A stretch of 64,000 nt of DNA from Maritimibacter sp. DP1N21-5. Lineage in GTDB: Bacteria > Pseudomonadota > Alphaproteobacteria > Rhodobacterales > Rhodobacteraceae. Below are positions 25,597 to 34,446 of this stretch, piece after piece; within the stretch, counting starts at the first letter, position 1, and each line of letters starts with the position of its first letter. The DNA lies in NCBI RefSeq assembly GCF_019218295.1, contig NZ_JAHUZF010000002.1, positions 1 to 64,000 of the forward strand, given 5' to 3'. The translations under genes and the position numbers were made by a program. A model generated the notes under the pieces. That model saw only the letters and a program-made list of their open reading frames with translations. It did not search any database and was not told the origin of the DNA.

Positions 25597-26793
25597 ATGA
25601 AAGACACCAACGAGGAGCGCGCGCCTGTTTTCGGGGGGCTCGACGTCGGTATCGTGCATGACTGGTTCGCGATGATCGCCGGCAGCGAACGCGTCGTCGA
25701 ACAGATGCTCAAGGTCTATCCGGGTGCGCCTGTCTATACGCTCTACGATTTCCTGACCGACGACGAACGAAGCGCCCTTGTCGGGCACTCGCCGGTGCAT
25801 GTGAGCGCCTTGAACCGGCTTCCGGGCGTGCACCGCTACTACCGCCATCTCCTCCTGCAAGGCACGCGGGCGATCGAGGCCTTCGATGTGACGGCCCATG
25901 ATGTGGTCCTCAGTTCTTCGCACGCCTTGGCCAAGGGTGTTCTGACCGCCCCGCATCAGAAGCACATCGCCTATGTCCATTCTCCTGCGCGCTATGCCTG
26001 GGACCTCACACATGAATACATGGCGAGCCTCACCGGGCCGCTCGGCGGGCTCAAACGCCATCTTGCCCGTGAAATGATGCATCGGTTCCGCCTCTGGGAC
26101 ATGCGCACGGCGCCCTCGGTCGACGTCTTCGTCGCCAATTCCGACTTCATCCGGCAGCGCATCTGGAAGGTCTATCGCCGGGAGGCCGAGGTGATCTATC
26201 CGCCCGTGGATACGGCCGGTTTCCATTCGGACAGCGAAACGCGGCAGGAGCATTTCCTCTTTGCTTCGCGCCTCGTGCCCTACAAGAACGCGCATCTCGT
26301 GGTTGAAGCGTTTTCACGGCGACCGGACCTCAAGCTCAAGGTGATCGGGGACGGTTCGGAGATGCGCCGGGTCCGGGCACTCGCAGGACCGAATGTGGTA
26401 GTGCTTGGGCATGTGTCCTTCGACCGCCTCCGCCACGAGATGGCCTCGGCCCGCGCGCTGGTCTTTGCCGCCCTCGAGGATTTCGGGATCGCCCCGGTCG
26501 AGGCGCAGGCCGCCGGGACCCCGGTCATCTGCCTGGGGCAGGGTGGCACGGCCGAAACCGTCCGCCCCCTCGGGACTGACGCGCCGACCGGCGTGTGGTA
26601 TCAGGACCTGACCGTGGACAGCCTTCTTGGCGCGGTGGACCGGTTCATCGAGGCCGAAACCGAGATCAGACCTGCCGCCTGCCGGACAAATGCCGCCCGT
26701 TTCTCGCAAGAGGCGTTCCGGCGAAATCTGGGCGAACTCGTCACCAGGACCATGGCGACGGACACACGCGGGACGGATCAACTGGCGCGGTAA
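25597..26793 (+). CDS. Glycosyltransferase family 4-type
   Basis: A 398-residue GT-B fold transferase. The N-terminal domain begins VGIVHDWFAMIAGSERV and includes the HIAYVHSPARYAWD segment. The C-terminal nucleotide-sugar domain has LFASRLVPYKN, KVIGDGSEM and the E-x7-E motif region EDFGIAPVEAQAAGTPVI. It transfers a sugar during exopolysaccharide repeat assembly at the inner membrane. The start MKDTNEERAP was chosen because upstream in-frame codons lack family similarity. It ends 16 bases inside the convergent chain-length gene. Confidence 0.88.
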   Translation: MKDTNEERAPVFGGLDVGIVHDWFAMIAGSERVVEQMLKVYPGAPVYTLYDFLTDDERSALVGHSPVHVSALNRLPGVHRYYRHLLLQGTRAIEAFDVTAHDVVLSSSHALAKGVLTAPHQKHIAYVHSPARYAWDLTHEYMASLTGPLGGLKRHLAREMMHRFRLWDMRTAPSVDVFVANSDFIRQRIWKVYRREAEVIYPPVDTAGFHSDSETRQEHFLFASRLVPYKNAHLVVEAFSRRPDLKLKVIGDGSEMRRVRALAGPNVVVLGHVSFDRLRHEMASARALVFAALEDFGIAPVEAQAAGTPVICLGQGGTAETVRPLGTDAPTGVWYQDLTVDSLLGAVDRFIEAETEIRPAACRTNAARFSQEAFRRNLGELVTRTMATDTRGTDQLAR

Positions 26794-28862
26794 TACTGCG
26801 ATCCGTAGGTCCCGTAAGCGCCGTAGCTGTCGGCCATGCCATATCTGCGCATGCCCGCAGGATCACATTGGTTCAGAACAAGCCCGGGTTCCGGTGCGCC
26901 CCGGACACTTTCGAAGGCGTCGATAACGCCCGCCACCTGACCGGCCTTGGTCGCATCCCAGCGCACGACGACAAGGATGGCGTCAACGAGCCGCGCCATG
27001 ATCCGGGCGTCCGGCACCACGAGCACTGGCGGGCAGTCGACGATCACATGGTCATAGTCCGAGCGAAGCCTGTCCAGAAGACGCCCGAGCCCGTCGGACG
27101 ACAGGAGGTCGGCGGGGCTGGCCTCGTCCGTTTCCGACGGCAGGACATCGAAGCCAAAGCGGCCCACCGTCGTGATCGACCGTTCCCGGGCCTCCGGCGT
27201 GTCGATTGCGGCTCGCAGACCGATATCGTGACCGGCCAGATCGAAGAACTCCGCGAAGATCCTGCGGCGCATGTCGCCCTCGACCAGCAGCACCTTTTTG
27301 CCCATCCCGGCCAGATTCTGCGCGAGCGCGAAGGAGACGGTGGATTTGCCTTCGCCCGGCAGGGCCGAACTGACGAGAATGACCTGCGGGGGACGGCCCT
27401 CGGATTGCATGAGAACTGAGGTGCGCAGGTTGCGGATGGATTCGACATAGGCCGACGTCGGGTTCGCGGCCATATAGTCGAGAAGCCCGCCCCGCCGCGC
27501 CTGCCGGACCAGCGGCACCTGGCCCAGCACCACCCGCCGCGTCCCGGCGGAAAGCTCCTCGACCGAACGGAAAACCTTGCTTCGTCCTTCGAGGACGAGG
27601 CTCGCGAGGGCGGCGAGAAGGAGCCCCACAATGCCGGCGCCCGCTGACGCGCCCACCAGATTGGGCTTCGTCGGATCCGGGTCCGCGATCGCCGCGCTCA
27701 GGATGCGCGCATCGGGCTGGAACATGCCGGACTGGACCGAGGTCTCCTTCAGGCGGGACAGGAAATACTCATAGAGCTGCCGGGTCGCTTCGACCTCGCG
27801 CGTCCTTTGTTGCAGCTCGATCATTTCCGCCGAGCGCTGGCCATAGTCGCGGTCGAGCGCGGCGGAGGATTCTATGAGATTAGCCAGTTGCTCAATGAGC
27901 GTATCACGCCGCAGGTCCAACTGTCCGAGCGTGGCATCGCGTGCGATATCGAAGGCTCTGGCGTCCAAAGCGGACAGGCGGGCGAAGGTCTGGCGTGCCA
28001 GTGCTGTGTCGGTCGGAAACGCGCTCAGGTCGCCGGGGCCGGTCAGCGCACGCAACGCGAGGATCAGACGGACCAGCTCGTCGACCGCGGTCCGTGTTTC
28101 GGAAATGCGGTCGCGCAGGAGCTTGCCCTGCGCCTCGGTCGCGGCAAGGGTTTCGGGACTGAGCGCGCCGATCTCGGCACTGAAGCGCGACAGCGCCTGT
28201 TCCCCCTGCACGAGCTCACGGCGCAGGTCCGCCACCTTCTCGCCCAGCCAGGCCGCCGCGCGGTCGGTGGCGGCCACCTTGTAGCCCACCTGGTCCTCGA
28301 TATAGGTCCCGGCGACCGCATTCGCGATCTCGGCGGCACGAGCGGGGTCGGGAGACGTGGCGTCGATGTGCAGAACAAAGGTGTCGACGGGATTGGAGAC
28401 GGTCACGGCAAGCGCCAGCCGTTCGAGGACGACGGCCTCGACCTGCTCCGGTGTCTGATCGTCGCGATGGCCGCCTGCCATCCATCGGGCGATCGGCCCC
28501 GGCACGACCAATGCGGGGTTGAAATCCGGGTCCCGCGCGAGGTCCAGCGTCTTGGCTACCTGCCCGAGGAGCTCGGTGCTCATGATGACTTCCATTTCGG
28601 TGTTGATCGCGCTGTCCCCGCCGGCAAAGGCCGACAGGACCGAGCCAAGCTCCAGCATGCTCGATTGACGCTGATCGACGACCAGTTCCGCGCGCGCGCT
28701 GTAGGTCGGCGTCACGACCATGCGCACCAGCCCGAAGGTCACGCCCGCGGTGCCCAGCATCGCCGCCAGCAAGACCAACCTGCGACGCCAGAGGACGGCG
28801 GCGATGTCCCAGATGTCGATCATGTCGTCGCGCAGCTCGGGCCCGATGATGTCTTGTCGCAT
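26778..28862 (-). CDS. Polysaccharide co-polymerase / BY-kinase (Wzz-Wzc type)
   Basis: A 694-residue protein. Residues 12-125 contain the Wzz domain with the first membrane helix (LVLLAAMLGTAGVTFGLV). Residues 180-400 are a periplasmic coiled coil. A second membrane helix lies near 420-440. Residues 495-694 are a bacterial tyrosine kinase with Walker A (SALPGEGKSTVSFALA), A' motif and Walker B (HVIVDCPPVLV). The last 22 residues hold seven tyrosines, the autophosphorylation cluster. It controls chain length and export of the polysaccharide. It diverges from the glycosyltransferase at 28954. Confidence 0.92.
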   Translation of the reverse strand: MRQDIIGPELRDDMIDIWDIAAVLWRRRLVLLAAMLGTAGVTFGLVRMVVTPTYSARAELVVDQRQSSMLELGSVLSAFAGGDSAINTEMEVIMSTELLGQVAKTLDLARDPDFNPALVVPGPIARWMAGGHRDDQTPEQVEAVVLERLALAVTVSNPVDTFVLHIDATSPDPARAAEIANAVAGTYIEDQVGYKVAATDRAAAWLGEKVADLRRELVQGEQALSRFSAEIGALSPETLAATEAQGKLLRDRISETRTAVDELVRLILALRALTGPGDLSAFPTDTALARQTFARLSALDARAFDIARDATLGQLDLRRDTLIEQLANLIESSAALDRDYGQRSAEMIELQQRTREVEATRQLYEYFLSRLKETSVQSGMFQPDARILSAAIADPDPTKPNLVGASAGAGIVGLLLAALASLVLEGRSKVFRSVEELSAGTRRVVLGQVPLVRQARRGGLLDYMAANPTSAYVESIRNLRTSVLMQSEGRPPQVILVSSALPGEGKSTVSFALAQNLAGMGKKVLLVEGDMRRRIFAEFFDLAGHDIGLRAAIDTPEARERSITTVGRFGFDVLPSETDEASPADLLSSDGLGRLLDRLRSDYDHVIVDCPPVLVVPDARIMARLVDAILVVVRWDATKAGQVAGVIDAFESVRGAPEPGLVLNQCDPAGMRRYGMADSYGAYGTYGSQYYRAS

Positions 28863-28953
28863 GGCGGCATCCTGTCTAGTTTAAAAACACGCTCTGGTTG
28901 CGTTCCAACTGGGGGTAGTTCCCTTAAGCCGAAGGGATAGAACCGAGATACCC

Positions 28954-30207
28954 ATGTCCATACACGAAAGAATCTCTTCGCGAAACTCTCCCTTAGCGTG
29001 TGTCTCTGCTGACGGCGGGCGGCGTGAGGGGGTCTTGCTCCTCTCGACTGCCGACTGGGACAACCCGTTCTGGACCAACAAGCAGCACGTCGCCCTCGAA
29101 CTCGCCCGGCGCGGGCATCCGGTGCTCTATGTGGATTCCATCGGGCTGCGGGCGCCCACCCTGACCGGACGGGACATCAGGCGGATCTGGGACCGCCTGA
29201 AGCGCGGGTTTCGACCGCCCCGGCGCGTGCGCGATAACCTCTGGGTCTGGTCCCCGCTTGTCCTGCCGTTTCAGGACCGCGCGCTGGTGCGGCGTCTGAA
29301 CCGTATGGTGCTGGGCCTCGGGTTGCGGGTCTGGCCGCGGATTTTGGGGTTTTCGCCAAGGCTCCTGTGGACCTACTCGCCCCTAACAACGCGATACCTC
29401 GATCCGGATCGGTTCGGGGTCACGGTCTACCACGCAGTGGATGATATCGCCGCACAGCCCGGTATGCCGGCGGACCTCATCCGGAGGGGCGAGGCCACAC
29501 TCTGTGCCGCCGCAGACATCGTCTTTACCACGGCCCGCGACATTCAGCGCCGACTGGAACCGCACAATCCGCGCACCCATTACTTTTCGAATGTCGCGGA
29601 TTTCGACCATTTCAACCGCGCGGTGGCCTCCGACACGCGCGTGCCCGAAGACCTGCTTCGGATCGCTGGGCCGCGTATCGGCTTCATCGGTGCCATCTCG
29701 AGCTACAAGCTCGACTTCGGGCTCATCGCCGCGCTCGCACGGGCGCGGCCTGATTGGTCCTTCGTCTTCATCGGTGCGGTCGGCGAGGGTGATCCCCTGA
29801 CCGACGTCAGCGAAGTGAGCGCCATCCCGAACATCCACCTCCTTGGCGCGCGGGCCTATGACAGCCTTCCTGCCTATCTCAAGGGGATGGACGTGACGAT
29901 CCTGCCGAACCGGCTCAACGACTACACGCGCGGCATGTTTCCGATGAAGTTCTTCGAGTATCTCGCGTCAGGGAGGCCGGTCGTCTCGGTGCCCTTGCCG
30001 GCGCTCGAGGACTACGGCCATGTCGCGGCCTTCGCGCCGGATGCGCCCGCCTTCGTTGCCTGCATCGAGGAGGCACTCGGCGGGTGTTGTCCCGCTCTGG
30101 AGGTGCGACTGGATGCGGCGCGGGAGCAAACCTACGCGCGCCGGACCAAGCGGATGATGGACTTGGTCGAGACGGTCTTACGCCCCGGTCCGCCTTCTCA
30201 GGCATAG
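28954..30207 (+). CDS. Glycosyltransferase (GT-B fold)
   Basis: A 417-residue transferase with LLSTADWDNPFWTNKQH near the start and the C-terminal nucleotide-sugar domain (IGFIGAISSYKLDFGLI; FPMKFFEYLASGRPVVSVPL). It resembles the Glyco_trans_1-type family that often includes teichuronic or glucuronosyl transferases. It probably adds one sugar of the exopolysaccharide repeat. It overlaps the convergent flippase gene by ten bases. Confidence 0.83.
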   Translation: MSIHERISSRNSPLACVSADGGRREGVLLLSTADWDNPFWTNKQHVALELARRGHPVLYVDSIGLRAPTLTGRDIRRIWDRLKRGFRPPRRVRDNLWVWSPLVLPFQDRALVRRLNRMVLGLGLRVWPRILGFSPRLLWTYSPLTTRYLDPDRFGVTVYHAVDDIAAQPGMPADLIRRGEATLCAAADIVFTTARDIQRRLEPHNPRTHYFSNVADFDHFNRAVASDTRVPEDLLRIAGPRIGFIGAISSYKLDFGLIAALARARPDWSFVFIGAVGEGDPLTDVSEVSAIPNIHLLGARAYDSLPAYLKGMDVTILPNRLNDYTRGMFPMKFFEYLASGRPVVSVPLPALEDYGHVAAFAPDAPAFVACIEEALGGCCPALEVRLDAAREQTYARRTKRMMDLVETVLRPGPPSQA

Positions 30208-31673
30208 AAACGGCGAAGCCCCGGAACCCGGGTCAACACGGGCCCTGCCGCCTCACGGAGCGGCGGCGCAACCTGAAGCAGGCAGAGCCAGAGCGCAAGG
30301 CTGGCCACCATCGTGGCAAGAAGGGAAGGGAGGGCGAGCGACAGAATGCCTTGTAGTCCCACGCCGAGCCCGAGCCACGGCACGAGCCGGATCGCTTCTC
30401 CCGACAAACTGTGGGCGCGCAGCGCAAAGACCAGCATGACCAGCCCGTAGGTGGCCAGCCCGATCCCGATCGTCGCGGGGCCGGCCACTTGCCATAGCGC
30501 AAGGTTCACCATGATGTTCGCCGCCGATGCGAGCACCGTGATGCGCAGCGCTTCGCCGTTGCGAAGCTGCGCGTTCAAGGCCTTGATCAGATAGTAGGCG
30601 GGCGTCGTCGCCCCGATGGCATATCCGATCCAGCGCAGGATATTCGCCGTGATCTCGACCGACCGGGCATCGAAAGCGCCCCGGGCATAGACCAGTCGTA
30701 CGATCCCGGTCGCTTCCAATCCGATGAAGATCCCGATGGGGACCGTGAAGACCACCATCGCGCGCAGCGTCGCGGCGACATGGGTCCGCATCGCGGTGCC
30801 GTTGTCCCCTCCGAAGCGCGACAGGGTCAGGACCCCGAGCGGGATTGCGACAAGCTGGATCGTCGTCTCTGCGATGAAACGGGCGTAGTCCACAGCCGGG
30901 ATCACAGCCGTGCCCAGCCAGGACGACACCATCCGCTCAACCAAAACGTTGGTTTGTGCGGCGAGCGGCAGCCCCAGAAGCGGCAGGACCGTCACGGCGA
31001 AGCGGCGAAACACCCGCCACAGCGGGCGAAGTGCCGGTCTGATCGGCAGCATCCGGTCGAGACGACACAATTGGACGGCGGTCCAGACGAAGAACAGGAC
31101 ATGCCCGGCCAGCACGCCGCCGGCCAGCCAGATGTCCACGCCAAAGTAAACGGCCAGTGCGGCCCCGGAGATCGCGCCGATGTTCAGAAGCGATGGCCGC
31201 CACGCGATGGCCCCGAAGCGTCCGTAGGCGGTTTCGAGATAGGAGAGGAGCCCGGCCAGCACATAGAATGGTGTGGCGAGCGCCATGATCCGCAGAAGCC
31301 GGGCCGCGAGCCCGAGCGCTTCGGCACTGGCTCCCGGCGCGATGACCCTTGCGACGGACGCCGCAAAGAGAAAGAGCCCGGTGGTGATGACGGCTGACAC
31401 GACCAGCGCATAGAGCACCGCCGACAGTACCAGAAGGCGCGGCCCCTCGGGGTCGTCTTCGGTCTGCAGTCGCCTGTAGAGCGGCAGGAGCCCCGCCGAC
31501 AGCGTGTCGCCGATGATCGCATGGGTGGGCAGAAGAAAGGCCGTCTGTCCGATGCGAAAGGCTGCAGCGGTATCACTCGTGCCGAACCACGCCGCAAAAA
31601 GCAGCTCGCGGGCAAAGGCGATCACTTTCGACCCCAGGTTGCCGACCGCGATCGACAGGACGGACTTGTTCAA
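30198..31673 (-). CDS. MurJ/MviN-like polysaccharide lipid flippase
   Basis: A 491-residue protein with about 14 membrane helices and MviN/MurJ features: FARELLFAAWFGTSDTAAAFR near the start, and RPALRPLWRVFRR before helix 7. Within this locus it more likely flips the polysaccharide lipid-linked repeat than lipid II. The start is uncertain. TTG at 31673 gives an N-terminus NKSVLSIAVGN that fits the family; GTG at 31736 is an alternative. Neither has a strong ribosome site. Confidence 0.8.
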   Translation of the reverse strand: MNKSVLSIAVGNLGSKVIAFARELLFAAWFGTSDTAAAFRIGQTAFLLPTHAIIGDTLSAGLLPLYRRLQTEDDPEGPRLLVLSAVLYALVVSAVITTGLFLFAASVARVIAPGASAEALGLAARLLRIMALATPFYVLAGLLSYLETAYGRFGAIAWRPSLLNIGAISGAALAVYFGVDIWLAGGVLAGHVLFFVWTAVQLCRLDRMLPIRPALRPLWRVFRRFAVTVLPLLGLPLAAQTNVLVERMVSSWLGTAVIPAVDYARFIAETTIQLVAIPLGVLTLSRFGGDNGTAMRTHVAATLRAMVVFTVPIGIFIGLEATGIVRLVYARGAFDARSVEITANILRWIGYAIGATTPAYYLIKALNAQLRNGEALRITVLASAANIMVNLALWQVAGPATIGIGLATYGLVMLVFALRAHSLSGEAIRLVPWLGLGVGLQGILSLALPSLLATMVASLALWLCLLQVAPPLREAAGPVLTRVPGLRRFYA

Positions 31674-31798
31674 CGTGTTTTCTCTTGCCGAGTATCTACC
31701 TAAGGTTGCATACACTGCGATACGGTTGAGCGCCACAACATTGGCGTCAGGACGGAAAAACCTGGCTTTCCCAACCTTAAGTGGCCTGCTGCGTCCCC

Positions 31799-32956
31799 TT
31801 ACCTCGTCGGCGGTTGGACATAGGTTTCGCGCACTTCGTCGTAGATCTTTTCGAGCGCGGCAGTCTGGGTTCTGATATTGAAATGCTGCTCCACCCGGCG
31901 ACGGGCGGCCAGCCCCATCCTGCGTCTGCAACCCTCATCGGCCAGAAGCGACGAGAGATGCGTGGCGAGTCCTACCACATCCCGCTCCGGGGCAAGGAGC
32001 CCGGTTTCGCCCGACACGACCGCTTCCGTGATCCCGCTCGAGGCAAAGCCGACCACGGGCACTCCTGTCGCGCCGGCCTCCGTCACCACGGTCGGCAGCC
32101 CCTCGCGGTCGCCGTCGCGCGCGGTCACGCTCGGAACGGCAAGGATCGCGCTCTCCCGGACGAGGTCCAGCACTTGTGCGTGGGGCAGATGGCCGAGGAA
32201 GCGAACCGCATGAGTAACGCCGAGCTCGCCCGCAAGCCGCTCGAGCGGCCGGCGGAGCGGCCCGTCGCCGACGATGGTCAGCCGGGCCTCGGGATGATCG
32301 GCCAACACCTGCGCCAGCGCCAAGAAAAGATAACGCGTGCCCTTCTTCTCCACGAGCCGCCCTATATGCAGGATCGAGCCGGGCCCCCCCGCATCGCTGC
32401 GCGGCGCAAGCCGATCGACGTCCATGCCGATGACGTGCACGCGCAGCTTCTCGGCGGGGAACCCCCGCGCGAGGGCAGCGTGCCGGATCGCCTCGGAGAC
32501 GCAGAGGAACAGGTCGCCGTGGCGTTGCAGGGCGGCACGATGCAGGACGCCGTTGACGAGCGCCGGACGCCCCGACAACAGGAGGGCCCGGTCGGTACGG
32601 GTGACGTCGAAGCCGTGCAGCGTGGTGACGAGCGGCACGCCCAACCGGCGGGCCACCCCCAGTGCATAGACGGCGTCGATGGCGAAATGCGCGTGCAGGA
32701 CGGAAGGGGCGAAGGGCTGGAGCCCGGCGACATAGTGGCGGGGGTCCCGCAGGACCACCCGCCGCGTCCCACCCCACACCGACTTATCGGGCGGCATGAC
32801 GCAGTCGCCGCAGGGACGCTCGCCAAAGATGGTCCGGCCCGTGAAGACGGGGCGGTAGCGGGTCATGCCACAGGCCTGCGCGGCAATGAACCCCTCCGAT
32901 CCCTTGAAGAGCTGCAGTCGGAAGATGGCCGCGGTGAGCGGCGTGCGGTCGTTCAA
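31799..32956 (-). CDS. Glycosyltransferase family 4
   Basis: A 385-residue GT-B transferase (AIFRLQLFKGSEGFIAAQA at the start; LHAHFAIDAVYALG; GRLVEKKGTRYLF; LTIVGDGPL; EGLPTVVTEAGATGVPVVG carrying the E-x7-E motif). The start is a TTG at 32956 that overlaps the stop of the upstream ligase gene as TTGA, a translational-coupling arrangement. The first ATG, at 32866, would delete conserved N-terminal strand residues. It acts in exopolysaccharide synthesis. Confidence 0.85.
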   Translation of the reverse strand: MNDRTPLTAAIFRLQLFKGSEGFIAAQACGMTRYRPVFTGRTIFGERPCGDCVMPPDKSVWGGTRRVVLRDPRHYVAGLQPFAPSVLHAHFAIDAVYALGVARRLGVPLVTTLHGFDVTRTDRALLLSGRPALVNGVLHRAALQRHGDLFLCVSEAIRHAALARGFPAEKLRVHVIGMDVDRLAPRSDAGGPGSILHIGRLVEKKGTRYLFLALAQVLADHPEARLTIVGDGPLRRPLERLAGELGVTHAVRFLGHLPHAQVLDLVRESAILAVPSVTARDGDREGLPTVVTEAGATGVPVVGFASSGITEAVVSGETGLLAPERDVVGLATHLSSLLADEGCRRRMGLAARRRVEQHFNIRTQTAALEKIYDEVRETYVQPPTR

Positions 32957-34305
32957 TCGGTGCTCCTGACAGCGACACTCGCCCAGCCGAGGAACAGGGC
33001 GAAAATGACCTGTAGACGTGCCTCTTCGAAAAAGATCACGTTCTCGCCCATGCTGTGAAAGGTCAGGGCGAGGCCGGCGAAGATCATGAAGACTCCGAAC
33101 TGAGCGGCCGCGGGATCGCGCTTGCGAGCGAGGCCGAAGGCGAGCCGGAAGAAGGCCGCGAAGATCGCGACATAGGCCGCCAGCAGCGCGAGCCCACCCT
33201 GGCTCCACCCGTAGATGAACGTGTTGTGCGGCGGGAAATCCGCCTTGATCCCGATGCCTGAGAGGCGACTTCCATAGCTCGCGAATGCCTCGGCCCAACC
33301 GCCGAACCCGTGACCGAGCAGCGGGTGATCGAGGAACTCCTGCCACGCAAAGGCAAAGAGGACGCCGCGACGCATCGCGTTGATCCCCGCGTCAGCTCCG
33401 ATCTCGGATCGTGCTGCCACGCCCGCGAGCAGGGCGACAATCCCGGCGGCCATCGTCAGGAACAATATAGCTTCCGATGCCGAGCGAAGCGACCTTGGCC
33501 GCGATGTGTAGCGGCGAAAGATCAGGGCCAGCATGAGGAACAGGGTGACGACGGCGAGGGCAGCCTTCGATCCCGATGCGACGATGGCGGCGCCGTGGAG
33601 AACCGACACCACGCTCCAGAGCGCCTTGCGCGTCACGTAGGGGCGCAGGGCGAGGCTCGCGAAGAGAAGCGCTTCGGAATACATCGCGCCGATGTTGCCG
33701 TTCAGGAACAAGCCGCCGGCCTTGGTCGGGTCCTTGATGTTGTTGGCATTCGTCGTGAGGTGCTCCGCCAGCGCGTTCTGACCGATCAGGAGTCTTGCGA
33801 TCCCGCTGTGCAGGAAACGGTCTTCGACACCCGGCGCGAGCCGGAACGTGATCACGAGCAGCGCATGGGCGAGGCCCCCGATGATGACAAGTTTCAGGGC
33901 AAAGAGTCCTGCCGCAGGTTGCAGGGCGACGACATAACGGAAGGCGGCGAAGATGCCGAACCCGGCGGTGATATAAAGCGCCGAGCGCAGGGCGAGCATG
34001 GGATCGGGCGACCAAAGAGCCGCCGTCAAAGTTAGTGTAACGAGCGCGGCGTATGCGAGAGACACGCCGTCGATCTGCACCCGCCCGGACAAGATGCCCA
34101 GAAGCATGATCAGGGTGAGCCCGCTGTTGACGAGAAAGGCGGCTGAGAGATGAACGCCGGCGACCGGCAGTAGGAAAAGCTGCACCACGCTCAGGATCAC
34201 GCCGGCAGCAAGCAGCGTCTTGACGAGGCGAAAGGTCTTGAGCGCTCCTGCCGATGGAGCAAGATCGGCCTCACACCGCCGGGTCGTAGCCTCAATGGAT
34301 GCCAA
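32953..34305 (-). CDS. O-antigen ligase / Wzy-type polymerase membrane protein
   Basis: A 450-residue protein with about ten or more membrane helices and a large periplasmic loop with GHGFGGWAEAF and HNTFIYGWSQGGLALL, the hallmark of the Wzy_C (O-antigen ligase) domain. It polymerises or ligates the polysaccharide repeat in the periplasm. The TTG at 34305 is preferred because a GGAG site lies seven bases upstream and conserved hydrophobicity begins soon after. It is coupled to the glycosyltransferase downstream. Confidence 0.85.
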   Translation of the reverse strand: MASIEATTRRCEADLAPSAGALKTFRLVKTLLAAGVILSVVQLFLLPVAGVHLSAAFLVNSGLTLIMLLGILSGRVQIDGVSLAYAALVTLTLTAALWSPDPMLALRSALYITAGFGIFAAFRYVVALQPAAGLFALKLVIIGGLAHALLVITFRLAPGVEDRFLHSGIARLLIGQNALAEHLTTNANNIKDPTKAGGLFLNGNIGAMYSEALLFASLALRPYVTRKALWSVVSVLHGAAIVASGSKAALAVVTLFLMLALIFRRYTSRPRSLRSASEAILFLTMAAGIVALLAGVAARSEIGADAGINAMRRGVLFAFAWQEFLDHPLLGHGFGGWAEAFASYGSRLSGIGIKADFPPHNTFIYGWSQGGLALLAAYVAIFAAFFRLAFGLARKRDPAAAQFGVFMIFAGLALTFHSMGENVIFFEEARLQVIFALFLGWASVAVRSTD

Positions 34306-34446
34306 GCGGTCGCTCCTTTTCTGGCCTGTTGTTAGCGGGCGAAAAGTTGGCCGACAAGACGGAGCGACAGAAAGGCGCAGGGGCGGGTGCAAGCGGTCAG
34401 CTGCCCCCCGGCCGGCGATGGTTCGGGCCGGGGGCGAGTTTGGGTC

